The translations under genes and the position numbers were made by a program. Shown in pieces: positions 1-8,039 of a DNA stretch of 64,000 bases. Source of the stretch: Nonomuraea longispora (GTDB lineage Bacteria > Actinomycetota > Actinomycetes > Streptosporangiales > Streptosporangiaceae); the NCBI RefSeq assembly GCF_004348345.1, contig NZ_SMJZ01000002.1:1-64000 (forward strand), in the 5' to 3' direction. Below the pieces are notes generated by a model. That model did no database searches, was not told where the DNA came from, and worked only from the letters and a program-made list of their open reading frames with translations. Every line of letters starts with the position of its first letter. Position 1 is the first letter of the stretch.

Positions 1-837
1 CCCGGAGACCACCCCGCCCACCACGTATTCCGGGCGGAAGCGGCCGTCGCGCACCCACTGGTCGGCCCACGCCCACCCGTGGGCGCTGAACAGCCTGGCC
101 AGCTCCTTGTAGGCCAGCAGCGGCGACACAGCGGGGTGGTCGACGCGTTTCAGCTCCCATGACCTGGTCGTCTTCAGCGTCACCCCCGCCGCCTTGAACG
201 CCTTGACCAGTTGCTGCACCGAGTCGGGGTTGACCGGGTGGCCGAACGCCGCAGCCACCTCGGAGGCCAGCGCCTGCAGCTTGGCCGGCCGCATGCCGTG
301 CACGGGCCGCGGGCCGAGCAGCTCGGTCAGCAGCTCGTCGTGCACGTCCGCACGCCACGGCATGCCGTCGTGCGCCATTTCGGCCGCGATGAGCGCCCCG
401 GCGGACTCGGCGGCGACCAGCAGCCGGAACCTTCCTGGCTCGGGCAGCGCCGCGATGCGCCTGAGCTGGTCGGCCAGCACCTCCGCCACCGCCTCCGCGC
501 CCGGCGGCTCGGGCGAGAACAGCGTGCCGGGCGCGCTCGGCTCGTCGTCGGGGACCGCCAGCCCGTGGAGCCTGGCGTACGCGGCCCTGGCGGAGCGCGC
601 CTCGCCGTAGCGGCCCTCGTGCGCGAGCAGCAGCCCCTCGGTGAGCGCGATGTCGTGGCAGCGCGCGACCCGCACCCCGCGCGCCACCAGGGGCGCGTAG
701 TCCTCACGGGCGTCGGCCCAGACCCAGCGCGGGCGCTCGGACGCCTCCAGCTCGGCGACCGCCCGCGCCGGATGGGCGGGACGGCGAGGGGCGCCACCGA
801 CCGGGAGCAGCGTCTCCCCCGCGACCACGACATGCAC
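1..837 (-). CDS. Bifunctional 3'-5' exonuclease/DNA polymerase (family A), N-terminal half
   Basis: The minus-strand frame is open from a GTG at 837 to the window edge, so about 279 N-terminal residues are visible and the polymerase core lies outside. The translation contains stretches typical of the actinobacterial stand-alone exonuclease/DNA polymerase: AESAGALIAAEMAHDGMPWR, DVHDELLTELLGPRP, and near the edge LLAYKELARLFSAHGWAW followed by RFRPEYVVGGVVSG. By family knowledge this is a PolA-related enzyme without the 5' nuclease domain. The frame stays open upstream into the end of the neighbouring phosphoesterase gene, so the start is uncertain. GTG at 837 (VHVVVAGETLL) is my choice because it avoids the overlap. 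Confidence 0.82.
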   Translation of the reverse strand, partial: MHVVVAGETLLPVGGAPRRPAHPARAVAELEASERPRWVWADAREDYAPLVARGVRVARCHDIALTEGLLLAHEGRYGEARSARAAYARLHGLAVPDDEPSAPGTLFSPEPPGAEAVAEVLADQLRRIAALPEPGRFRLLVAAESAGALIAAEMAHDGMPWRADVHDELLTELLGPRPVHGMRPAKLQALASEVAAAFGHPVNPDSVQQLVKAFKAAGVTLKTTRSWELKRVDHPAVSPLLAYKELARLFSAHGWAWADQWVRDGRFRPEYVVGGVVSG

Positions 838-886
838 GTGCTCAAGAGTGCCAAACGCCTCCGACAAAGCCGGGCCCGGGCCGGTC

Positions 887-2371
887 TCACCCCAGGCTGA
901 TGCGTACCTCGTCCTCCAGCGGCGGGTCCAGCTCCTGCCCCAGGCACCCGGTGGCGGCGTAGCAGCGCAGCGTCAGCTCATCGGGCGTGACCGTGACGTG
1001 CATCAGCTGCTTGAAGAACGGCGGGGTGTCCCAGTCGGACAACTCGGACAGGTAGCGGTGGAACACCCTGTCCACGGGCAGCCGGAACGGCCACGGCCAG
1101 CCGCCGAGCAGCCGCGCCGCCCACCGCATCCTGCGGGTGAGCGCGACGGTTCCCTCGGGTGTCCTGACCGGCTGGTTCCTGACGTGCTCCGACATGACGC
1201 ACGCGGCCTCGGCGGGGGTGAGGTAGAGCCATTTCATCCGCAGCCTGGTGGCGTAGAGCTGGCTGTAGAACGACAGCGAGTCGCCGCGCAGCGGGTAGCA
1301 CCGGAAGTCGTCCTCGTGCACGCCGGCCACGTCGACGCGCTGGATGGTGTGCGTCGCGTGCATGAACGCGCCGCCGCCTCCCGACACGATGTACTGGATC
1401 ACCCGGTCACCCACCTTGACCGGATAACGCTGGTAGTTGTGCACGTCTCCGCCGATGGCCGCGACGTACCGGTGTGCGGGGTCGCGCACGATGTCGTCGA
1501 TCGTGCCGCCCTCCTCCAGCGGCGACGGTTTGTACGCGTTGGCGGTGTAGATGGGCTTGCCCGTCACGAGGACCTTGGGACGGGGGTCGAGCGAGACCCG
1601 CCGCAGCCACGCGGTCTGCCCCTTGTCGATGGTGTTCCTGATGCCGGTGTCCACCCCCACGATCAGCAGGCTGTCGCTCTCGATCACCCAGTACGGCCCC
1701 GGCTGCTCCGCCTGCTGGGACGGCCTGCCCCTCAGCTCGCGCGCCTTGGCCAGCCGCGCATCGTCGATCGGCTCCGGTCTGCGCCACAGCAGCCCCCGCA
1801 GCCCGCGGTCGGGCTTCGGCTTGAGCCGGGCGTCGCAGAAGACCCGCATGAACCCGCCGAGGCCGTCGTACCAGTCGTGGTTGCCGGGGATGGCGTAAAT
1901 GGGGGCGTCATAATCCTTGTACGGACGGAAGAACTTGTCTTCGTACTCGTTGCCCGATCCCGTCGGATAGACCACATCACTCGCGATGACGGCGAACGAT
2001 GTCCCCTGGCCGACTTTTAACATCCCCGGAACAACGGCGTACTGGGAGGCATCTCCCTCACCGGTATCACCGAGCAGCAAGAAACTGAAATTTCCGCCAG
2101 CGGGTGCCTTGATGCGAAATTCCGGATCTATCCCGCGCGCTTCCTGAGCCTCCACCCACTGCGCCCGCACCTGCCCGGACGGATCACCGAACAACCCGGC
2201 CAGCACCTCGTTACGCGAGCGCCACAACGTCCGTAAATTGAGCCAGCTGAATCCCCTCCTGTCCGGTCTGAGCTGCGTGAACGTCCCCACTTGCGGACAC
2301 GCCCATCCGGCGCCCGCCTCCGACACCCGCGAGGAGAGCTGCTTTGCGCGTTCGGCCGCGACTTCCACCAT
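887..2371 (-). CDS. Calcineurin-like metallophosphoesterase
   Basis: A 494-residue protein with the metallophosphatase signature spread over the chain: GDTGEGD near residues 101-107, SDVVYP near 131, PGNHDWYDG near 162-170 and GGDVHNYQRY near 307-316. These give the Asp, Asn and His ligands expected for a dinuclear metal site. There is no signal peptide and no obvious membrane segment, so it is probably cytoplasmic. The long N-terminal extension and the C-terminal 130 residues are not part of the core fold and I do not recognise them. The substrate cannot be read from sequence. The ATG start is preceded by a TAAAGA-like -10 only 7 nt upstream, so the transcript may be leaderless. A 24-bp palindrome lies in the divergent spacer to the next gene. 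Confidence 0.85.
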   Translation of the reverse strand: MVEVAAERAKQLSSRVSEAGAGWACPQVGTFTQLRPDRRGFSWLNLRTLWRSRNEVLAGLFGDPSGQVRAQWVEAQEARGIDPEFRIKAPAGGNFSFLLLGDTGEGDASQYAVVPGMLKVGQGTSFAVIASDVVYPTGSGNEYEDKFFRPYKDYDAPIYAIPGNHDWYDGLGGFMRVFCDARLKPKPDRGLRGLLWRRPEPIDDARLAKARELRGRPSQQAEQPGPYWVIESDSLLIVGVDTGIRNTIDKGQTAWLRRVSLDPRPKVLVTGKPIYTANAYKPSPLEEGGTIDDIVRDPAHRYVAAIGGDVHNYQRYPVKVGDRVIQYIVSGGGGAFMHATHTIQRVDVAGVHEDDFRCYPLRGDSLSFYSQLYATRLRMKWLYLTPAEAACVMSEHVRNQPVRTPEGTVALTRRMRWAARLLGGWPWPFRLPVDRVFHRYLSELSDWDTPPFFKQLMHVTVTPDELTLRCYAATGCLGQELDPPLEDEVRISLG

Positions 2372-2435
2372 GTCAACATCTTTACCGGGATCTACCGATC
2401 ACGCATCTTGAACGCTCCGTGCAGCCAGGGACGCG

Positions 2436-2459
2436 GAGGGTGCACCATGGTGTACCCTC
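2436..2459. promoter_or_regulatory. 24-bp near-perfect palindrome, candidate operator
   Basis: The arms GAGGGTGCACCA and TGGTGTACCCTC match as an inverted repeat at 11 of 12 positions with no spacer. The site sits in the 131-bp divergent spacer between the metallophosphoesterase and the small helical protein, 44 bp before the latter's start. The position fits a dimeric regulator acting on one or both promoters. The regulator is unknown. Confidence 0.4.
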
Positions 2460-2502
2460 ACCACCCCAAGCAAGCGGTTGGGACCGCCGAGGGGAGGCTC
2501 CC

Positions 2503-2913
2503 ATGACCCGTAACGGCCCTGATGACGCGACCCGCAGAGGCACATCCGAAGTGGACGCTATTGAGGGTTTACTGGCTTATGCGCAGACTCGGCCCCGATG
2601 GGGTGGAGCGGCGTTCAAGAGCCTGAGCGAAGCCATCGCGAGGAGCCGGGTTCTGGTCGGGGAGTCTCCGGAGGAATACTCGGGTCTGCTGGCCAGGTGC
2701 CTGACCACGGGGGCTCGGCTGATGCTGCGGCGGGGGCGGCCCATGGAGGCGCTGCCGCTGGCGCAGGAGGCGGTGGCACTCACCCGTCCGGCGGGCGGCG
2801 CCCCGCTGGTGGCCTCGCTGCACCGGCTCGCCGCCGTGCTGGAGGCCCTCCACCGCTACAGCGAGGCCGCCGCGCTGGTGGCCGAGGCCGACCGGCTCCT
2901 CCCACCCGACTGA
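2503..2913 (+). CDS. Small all-helical protein, TPR-like, unknown function
   Basis: A 136-residue protein starting at an ATG 6 nt after a GGGGAGG ribosome binding site. It is rich in Ala, Leu and Arg. The second half (LMLRRGRPMEALPLAQEAVAL, then VASLHRLAAVLEALHRYSEAAALVAEADRLL) has the alternating helix pattern of one or two TPR-like hairpins. There is no signal peptide, transmembrane segment or catalytic motif. It is divergent from the metallophosphoesterase across a palindrome, which suggests shared control. I do not recognise the family. Confidence 0.7.
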   Translation: MTRNGPDDATRRGTSEVDAIEGLLAYAQTRPRWGGAAFKSLSEAIARSRVLVGESPEEYSGLLARCLTTGARLMLRRGRPMEALPLAQEAVALTRPAGGAPLVASLHRLAAVLEALHRYSEAAALVAEADRLLPPD

Positions 2914-2939
2914 CGGCCCCCCGACACCGGCCGGGAGGC

Positions 2940-4511
2940 TCAGCGGCCCCCGGCCGGGGGCACGAGCACGCCCGGGTTGAGCACGCCCGCGGGATCAAGC
3001 CGGGACTTGACCGCCTCCAGGACGCTCACGCCGACGGGACCCAGCTCGGCCGCGTACGCGTCGCGGTGGTCGCGGCCCACCCCGTGGTGGTGCGTGATGG
3101 TGCCGCCCGCCTCGACGATGGCCGTGTTCACCGCCGTCTTGGCCCGCTGCCACTGGGCGACCGGGTCGGCGTCCTGCGGGGTGACGACGGTGAAGTACAG
3201 GGAGGCGCCGGTCTCGTACACGTGGGAGATGTGGCACATCACCAGCGGTGAGCCGAGCGCCCCGAGCAGGGCGAGCCGCACGGCGTCGTAGAGGCGCGGC
3301 AGATTCGCCCAGAACCCGGCCGTCTCCAGTGTCTCGACCGTGGCGCCGGCCGCGAGCAGCGAGTCGCGCAGGTACGGCGCGGAGAACCGGCCGCGTTCCC
3401 ACGCCACGCCGGGGTCCGCGCCGAGCGGCTCGCCGCCCAGCCGCGCCAGCACGGCGGCTCCGGCCGCCTGCCGATCCCCCTCCGAAGCGCCTTCGTAGCC
3501 GGCGATCAGCAGGCAGCCGGAGCCGCCCGCTCCGATGGCGTCCGGCTTCGCCGGCCCGATCATGGTCTCGGTCTCGTCGGACAACCGCAGCACGGCCGGA
3601 AGGGGCCCCTCCTGCGCCAGCGCCCGCACGGCCGCGGAGCCCGCGGCGAACGACGGGAAGCGCCATCCCTCGTAGCGGCGCTCCGCGGGCGCGCGGCGCA
3701 CCCGCAGGCGCAGCGACGTGATGACCCCGAAGGCGCCTTCCGAGCCGAGGACGAGCTGCCGCAGGTCGGGCCCGGCCGCCGACCTGGGGGCGCGGCCGAG
3801 GTCGAGGGTGCCCGCCGGGGTGGCGACGGTGAAGCCCATGACCATGTCGTCGAAGCGCCCGTACCCGGCGGAGGCCTGGCCGCTCGAGCGGGCCGCCGCG
3901 AAACCGCCGAGCGTGGCGTACTCGAAGGACTGGGGGAAGTGCCCCAGCGTGAGCCCGCGCGCGGCGAGCAGCCGCTCGGCCTCGGAGGCCCGCACGCCCG
4001 GCTCGAACTCGGCCACCATCGACTCCGTGTCGACCGAGCGCAGCCGGTCGAACCTGGCCAGGTCGAGCGCGACGACCCCGGCGAACCCGGCGCGGGCGGC
4101 GGCGAGCCCGCCCACGACCGAGGTGCCGCCGCCGAAGGGCACGACCGCGATCCGCTCGGCGGAGCACAGCCGCAGCAGCTCGGCCACCTCCTCGTGCGAG
4201 CCGGGCAGCACCACGGCGTCGGGCGCGTCGGAGCCGTCTCCCGCGCGCATCCGCAGCAGGTCGGGAGTGGACTTGCCGCGCGTGTGCCGTACGCGGGCCT
4301 CGTGCGTGGTGAGGACGTGCTCCGCGCCTGTCACGCCGGCGAGGGCCTCGACCAGCGGCCCCGGCAGGGCGACCGGCGGGAGCCGCACCGACTCCAGCGA
4401 GGCGGCGGGGCCGGCGGGCGCGCGTACGCCGAGCAGGTCGCGCAGCAGCGTGCGGACCTGCTCGGGCAGCTCTCGAGCGCGGGCGGGGTCGCCCCAGCCC
4501 GACCAGGACAT
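2940..4511 (-). CDS. FAD-dependent oxidase, alkyldihydroxyacetonephosphate synthase (AGPS)-like
   Basis: From the ATG at 4511 (preceded by GGAGAACCC, a good ribosome binding site) the protein has 523 residues. It carries a VAO/PCMH-type FAD domain with the PP-loop PFGGGTSVVGG near residues 125-135, FPQSFEYATLGGFAAARSSG in the middle, and GGTITHHHGVGRDHRDAY near 469-486. The His-His-His motif is the one used by AGPS in forming the ether bond of alkyl-DHAP. AGPS replaces the acyl chain of acyl-DHAP with a fatty alcohol. The divergent TetR gene and the following GlpD, which makes DHAP, support a lipid role. A related VAO-family oxidase with another substrate remains possible. Longer in-frame starts at 4526 and 4544 exist, but 4544 would collide with the TetR start. 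Confidence 0.82.
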   Translation of the reverse strand: MSWSGWGDPARARELPEQVRTLLRDLLGVRAPAGPAASLESVRLPPVALPGPLVEALAGVTGAEHVLTTHEARVRHTRGKSTPDLLRMRAGDGSDAPDAVVLPGSHEEVAELLRLCSAERIAVVPFGGGTSVVGGLAAARAGFAGVVALDLARFDRLRSVDTESMVAEFEPGVRASEAERLLAARGLTLGHFPQSFEYATLGGFAAARSSGQASAGYGRFDDMVMGFTVATPAGTLDLGRAPRSAAGPDLRQLVLGSEGAFGVITSLRLRVRRAPAERRYEGWRFPSFAAGSAAVRALAQEGPLPAVLRLSDETETMIGPAKPDAIGAGGSGCLLIAGYEGASEGDRQAAGAAVLARLGGEPLGADPGVAWERGRFSAPYLRDSLLAAGATVETLETAGFWANLPRLYDAVRLALLGALGSPLVMCHISHVYETGASLYFTVVTPQDADPVAQWQRAKTAVNTAIVEAGGTITHHHGVGRDHRDAYAAELGPVGVSVLEAVKSRLDPAGVLNPGVLVPPAGGR

Positions 4512-4529
4512 GGGTTCTCCAGGCATGGG

Positions 4530-4561
4530 TACACTGTGACACATGAAGTCGATTCGTCACA
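4530..4561 (+). promoter_or_regulatory. Leaderless promoter and candidate TetR operator
   Basis: TACACT at 4530-4535 fits the TANNNT -10 consensus and ends 7 nt before the ATG of the TetR gene, the spacing expected for a leaderless transcript. An inverted repeat TGTGAC-N15-GTCACA (4535-4540 and 4556-4561) overlaps the -10 and the first codons. This is a plausible autoregulatory site controlling both divergent genes. The arms are short, so chance is not excluded. Confidence 0.4.
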
Positions 4562-5067
4562 ATGACGGCATTCTGGACGCCGCCCGCGACTGCGTGCTGG
4601 CCTACGGAGTGCGCAGGACGACGCTCACGGACGTGGCGCGCCGGGCGGGGGTGTCACGGATGACGCTCTACCGCCACTGGCCGGACGTGCGCACGCTGGT
4701 CGCCGACTTGATGACCAGGGAGTGGGTACGAGTGGTCGCGGAGCTTGACATGTCCGACCCTGTCCGCGCGGTCGTCGCGGGCGTGCGGGGGCTGCGCGCG
4801 CACCCGCTGTGGCGCAGGATCGTGGAGGTGGATCCCGAACTGCTGCTCCCCTACCTGCTCGACCGGCGCGGGGCGACCCACGAGGCCGTGCTGGAGGTGC
4901 TGGAGCGAGGATTCGGCGATGCGTGCAGGGCCAGAGCGGTGCTGCTGGTGGCCCAGTCGTTCCTGCTGTCGGCTCCGACCATGCTCGGCCCCGTGACCAT
5001 GGACGACCTCGACACCGAACTCGCCGCCTTGCTGGAGGGATACCTTGACCGACGAGAGAGCCGCTGA
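4543..5067 (+). CDS. TetR/AcrR-family transcriptional regulator
   Basis: A 174-residue protein with a classical N-terminal TetR helix-turn-helix. ILDAARDCVLAYGVRRTTLT is followed by DVARRAGVSRMTLYRHWPDV (about residues 9-50), including the Y-R-H-W signature after the recognition helix. The C-terminal ligand domain is short and helical. The gene is divergent from the AGPS-like enzyme, with about 31 bp between starts, and lies 51 bp before glpD, presumably in one operon. It most likely represses both flanking lipid genes in response to an acyl or glycerol-lipid ligand (inference). Confidence 0.88.
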   Translation: MKSIRHNDGILDAARDCVLAYGVRRTTLTDVARRAGVSRMTLYRHWPDVRTLVADLMTREWVRVVAELDMSDPVRAVVAGVRGLRAHPLWRRIVEVDPELLLPYLLDRRGATHEAVLEVLERGFGDACRARAVLLVAQSFLLSAPTMLGPVTMDDLDTELAALLEGYLDRRESR

Positions 5068-5118
5068 ACGTGCCGCCGCCGCGGTCGGCACCCGCAGCGC
5101 GGGAAAGGTGACGGGCTG

Positions 5119-6633
5119 ATGGCCGAGCCTGCCCCGGGGAGTTCGCTGAACGCCCGCAGACGGGGCCTTGAGCTGCTCCGGGTCGCCGAGGAGCGGGTGG
5201 ACGTGCTGGTGGTGGGGCTCGGCGCGACCGGCGCGGGCGCCGCGCTCGACGCCGCGTCCCGTGGGCTCCGCGTGGCCGCGATCGACGCCCACGACCTGGC
5301 GTTCGGCACGTCGAGATGGAGCTCGAAGCTCATCCACGGCGGGCTGCGCTACCTCGCCAGGGGGCAGGTCGGCGTGGCCTGCGAAAGCGCGGCCGAGCGT
5401 GGCGTCCTGCTCCGTACGACGGCTCCGCACCTGATCAAGGCGCACCCGTACGTGCTGCCGCTGACGCCCGCCGTCTCGCGGGGCCAGGAGCTCATGGCGG
5501 CGGCCGGCTACCGGCTGGGCGACGCGCTGCGGGCCGCCGCCCGCACCCCGCGACGCCTGCTGCCGGGCCCCACGCGGCTGACCGCGGCCCGCGCCCGCAC
5601 CCTCGCGCCCGTGCTCGACGGCGGCGGCCTGCGCGGCGCGCTGCTGTCGTGGGACGGCCGGGTGCTCGACGACGCGCGGCTGGTGGTGGCGATCGCGAGG
5701 ACCGCAGCCGCGCACGGCGCCCGCGTGCTGACCCGCTGCCGCGCGCTGCGGCTCACGCACGAGGGCGCCGACGTACGCGACGAGCTGACGGGCGAGGAGT
5801 TCGCCATCCGGGCCGGAGCGGTGATCAACGCGACGGGGGTGTGGGCGGGAACGCTGGATCCGCTGGTCAGACTGCGTCCGTCGCGCGGCACCCACGTCGT
5901 CCTGTCGCCGGGGACGCTGCCCGGGCTGATCGCGGGCATGCACGTGCCCATCCCGGGCGAGAGCAACCGGTTCGCCGTCGTGCTCCCCCAGCACGACGGC
6001 CGCATCCACGTCGGGCTCACGGACGAGCCGGTGGACGAGCCGGTGCCGGACGTGCCCGAGGCGCCCGAGGAAGACGTCAGAACGCTCCTGGAGGTGCTGA
6101 ACGGCGTTCTTGAGGCTCCGGTGACCAGAGAGGCGGTCGCGGGCGCGTACGCGGGCCTCAGGCCCCTCCTGGCGGCCGACGGGCGGACGGCCGACCTGTC
6201 CCGGAGGCACGCGGTGATGTCCGAGGGCAACGTCGTCACGGTCGTGGGTGGCAAGCTCACGACATATCGGCGTATGGCCGAGGACGCGGTGGAGCGGGCG
6301 GTCTCGGCCGCGAGGCTGCCGGGCCGGCGGAGCCGTACGAGGAAGATCCCGCTCGTGGGGGCGGGCCCGCAACCGGCGGGGGTGCCGGTGCGGCTGGCCG
6401 AGCGGTACGGCAGCGAGGCGGAGGCCGTGCACGAGCTCGTCAAGGCGCACCCAGAGGAGGCCGGGCTCGGCATCACCCAGGGCGAGCTGCTGTGGTCGGT
6501 CCTGCACGAGGGCGCGCTCGACGAGAGCGACCTGCTGGACCGGCGGACCAGGATCGGCCTGGTCGAGCAGGACAGGGAACGCGCACTGGCAGCGACACGG
6601 GACGTACTGCGCGGAACACCCCACGTCCGGTAG
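5119..6633 (+). CDS. glpD: Glycerol-3-phosphate dehydrogenase (FAD)
   Basis: A 504-residue flavoprotein oxidising sn-glycerol 3-phosphate to dihydroxyacetone phosphate at the membrane. It has the dinucleotide-binding motif VVGLGATGAGAALDA near residues 31-45, GTSRWSSKLIHGGLRYLARG near 63-82 (the family signature after the FAD fold), INATGVWA, and VVGGKLTTYRRMAEDAVE in the second half. The C-terminal GlpD cap domain is present. It follows the TetR gene by 51 bp in the same direction. Its product is the precursor for the AGPS reaction encoded divergently upstream, suggesting a local ether-lipid or glycerolipid module. Confidence 0.93.
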   Translation: MAEPAPGSSLNARRRGLELLRVAEERVDVLVVGLGATGAGAALDAASRGLRVAAIDAHDLAFGTSRWSSKLIHGGLRYLARGQVGVACESAAERGVLLRTTAPHLIKAHPYVLPLTPAVSRGQELMAAAGYRLGDALRAAARTPRRLLPGPTRLTAARARTLAPVLDGGGLRGALLSWDGRVLDDARLVVAIARTAAAHGARVLTRCRALRLTHEGADVRDELTGEEFAIRAGAVINATGVWAGTLDPLVRLRPSRGTHVVLSPGTLPGLIAGMHVPIPGESNRFAVVLPQHDGRIHVGLTDEPVDEPVPDVPEAPEEDVRTLLEVLNGVLEAPVTREAVAGAYAGLRPLLAADGRTADLSRRHAVMSEGNVVTVVGGKLTTYRRMAEDAVERAVSAARLPGRRSRTRKIPLVGAGPQPAGVPVRLAERYGSEAEAVHELVKAHPEEAGLGITQGELLWSVLHEGALDESDLLDRRTRIGLVEQDRERALAATRDVLRGTPHVR

Positions 6634-6639
6634 CACCAA

Positions 6640-6671
6640 CCCGTTAGATTAGGCTTACCTAATCTAACGGG
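6640..6671. promoter_or_regulatory. IdeR/DmdR-type iron box in a 14-bp perfect inverted repeat
   Basis: The arms CCCGTTAGATTAGG and CCTAATCTAACGGG flank a 4-nt centre CTTA. The core TTAGATTAGGCTTACCTAA (6644-6662) matches the known IdeR/DmdR iron-box consensus TTAGGTTAGGCTAACCTAA at 17 of 19 positions. It lies between the glpD stop codon and the ribosome binding site of the sucrase/ferredoxin-like gene, so iron-bound repressor would block that gene. The hairpin has no T tract. A secondary role as glpD terminator is possible but not required. Confidence 0.8.
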
Positions 6672-6685
6672 AAGGAGAACGGGCG

Positions 6686-7600
6686 TTGGCGAGGGGCTGC
6701 GAGCATCCCAGCGGGTGCCACACGGGGGAGGTGCCCACCTTGGCCAGTGCCACGGTGGGGGCCAGGCTCTGGCTGCTCATCGAATACACCGGCGCCTGGC
6801 CTTCCCGCCTGGAAAACTTCGAACTTCCTGAAGAAATCTCCGAACTCGTCCGCCGGGCGCTCGAACGCGGTATCAGACCCCAGCTGATCCGCCGCCCGGG
6901 AAAGCGGACCCGCCCGCAGAATCAGGGCATCCGTGTGCTACTGGGTCACGCCGCCGGTGATCGTCCGTGGCTCGCGGGGGGCGTCGTCGCAGGTCCCGAC
7001 GATCTTGACCTGGACGCTTTCGTGACCGGAGTGGTCCCGGAGTCCTGCATACTTGAAGACGAGCCGGTATTTCTGGTCTGCACGCACGCCAAGCGCAATG
7101 TGTGCTGCGCCCGCATTGGACTACCCCTCGCTCGGTCACTGGCCGAATCTTTGCCGGACAGAGTGTGGGAAACGTCACACGTTGGCGGCGATCGTTACGC
7201 CGCCAACCTCGTGTGCTTGCCACACGGAATTTTCTACGGCAGCATGTCTCAGGCTGCTGCACTGGCAGCGGCTAACGCGTACCGGTCGGGCGAGATCATT
7301 CTCGACCGCTACCGGGGACGCGCAGGCATCCCTGAGCCATTGCAAGCCGTGGAGCACTTCGCCCGAGCCCATACGGGAGAGTGCTCCGTCGGCGCGGTGG
7401 CCGTGGAATCCTCCAGGTCGGACGGCGACGTCACCGAAGCCATCGTGCGCTGCGGCGACGTCCGGTTCCAGGTTGTGGTTGAGCCATCGGCGTTCACAGC
7501 GCCGTGTGGCACGGCTTGCGCCGAGACGATCACCACCTACCGGCTGGTTTCACTGGACAGGCTCACGCCTGTGCAGTACACCACGCCTGCTCTCGCCTGA
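6686..7600 (+). CDS. Sucrase/ferredoxin-like family protein, probably iron-regulated
   Basis: A 304-residue protein starting with TTG, 8 nt after GGAAGGAG. It carries the Suc_Fer-like (thioredoxin-like ferredoxin) cysteine motif CTHAKRNVCCARIG (Cys132, Cys140, Cys141) and TSHVGGDRYAANLVCLPHG near 164-182, the family's second conserved block. Family members are thought to bind a 2Fe-2S cluster, and some sit in siderophore loci. The iron box directly upstream makes a role in iron-limited growth likely, for instance reduction of a ferric chelate (inference). Extra cysteines near the N-terminus (Cys5, Cys11) are unusual and depend on the TTG start being right. Confidence 0.85.
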   Translation: MARGCEHPSGCHTGEVPTLASATVGARLWLLIEYTGAWPSRLENFELPEEISELVRRALERGIRPQLIRRPGKRTRPQNQGIRVLLGHAAGDRPWLAGGVVAGPDDLDLDAFVTGVVPESCILEDEPVFLVCTHAKRNVCCARIGLPLARSLAESLPDRVWETSHVGGDRYAANLVCLPHGIFYGSMSQAAALAAANAYRSGEIILDRYRGRAGIPEPLQAVEHFARAHTGECSVGAVAVESSRSDGDVTEAIVRCGDVRFQVVVEPSAFTAPCGTACAETITTYRLVSLDRLTPVQYTTPALA

Positions 7601-7699
7601 CCAGGGAACATCACGGCCCTACCTTGCGTTGGAACAGTGACGCCAAAAGCGTCCAATGCGGCTCAATTCCGAAATACCTCTCACGAAGGTGGTTTTCTC

Positions 7700-8011
7700 A
7701 TGTCTCAGGTACGTCGGCAGCTCGCCCGCCCGCGCCCCAGCTGGGGTTGGCAGGATGATGCCGCGTGCCGGGGTGAGGACCTCGTGCTCTTCTTCGGCCC
7801 TGACGGGGAGCGGCAGCCCGAGCGTGACGTACGTGAGCGGAAGGCGAAGGCGATCTGCGCCCAGTGCCCCGTCCGCACCGAGTGCCTTGACTACGCGCTG
7901 TCCCGGCCCGAGAAGTACGGCACGTGGGGCGGTCTCAACGAGGACGAGCGCGCGAGCGAGCGTCGCCGTCGTATGCGCCGCGCGGCCAGCGCCGGCATCT
8001 CCGCCGCCTGA
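7700..8011 (+). CDS. WhiB-family iron-sulfur transcription factor
   Basis: A 103-residue Wbl protein with the four cluster cysteines Cys23, Cys53, Cys56 and Cys62 (DDAACRGED, then AICAQCPVRTEC). The turn GTWGGLNEDER and a basic tail ERRRRMRRA follow, which would contact DNA. It lacks the extended AT-hook tail of WhiB7-type proteins and differs from WblE/WhiB1 around the second cysteine, so I give no subfamily. A GAAGGTGG ribosome binding site precedes the ATG. The gene stands alone and is followed by strong inverted repeats. Confidence 0.93.
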   Translation: MSQVRRQLARPRPSWGWQDDAACRGEDLVLFFGPDGERQPERDVRERKAKAICAQCPVRTECLDYALSRPEKYGTWGGLNEDERASERRRRMRRAASAGISAA

Positions 8012-8039
8012 CACACCCGGCTGCGTCACCGGCATCGCG

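Noticed and set aside
4654-6639. Long minus-strand open frame opposite TetR and GlpD
   Set aside because: Shadow of the high-GC coding on the plus strand. The translation is Arg/Gly/His-rich without a recognisable domain, while the plus strand encodes two clear families.
6640-6671. Hairpin as a plain rho-independent terminator of glpD
   Set aside because: No T tract and a 17/19 match to the iron box, immediately before another gene's ribosome binding site. Operator is the better reading.
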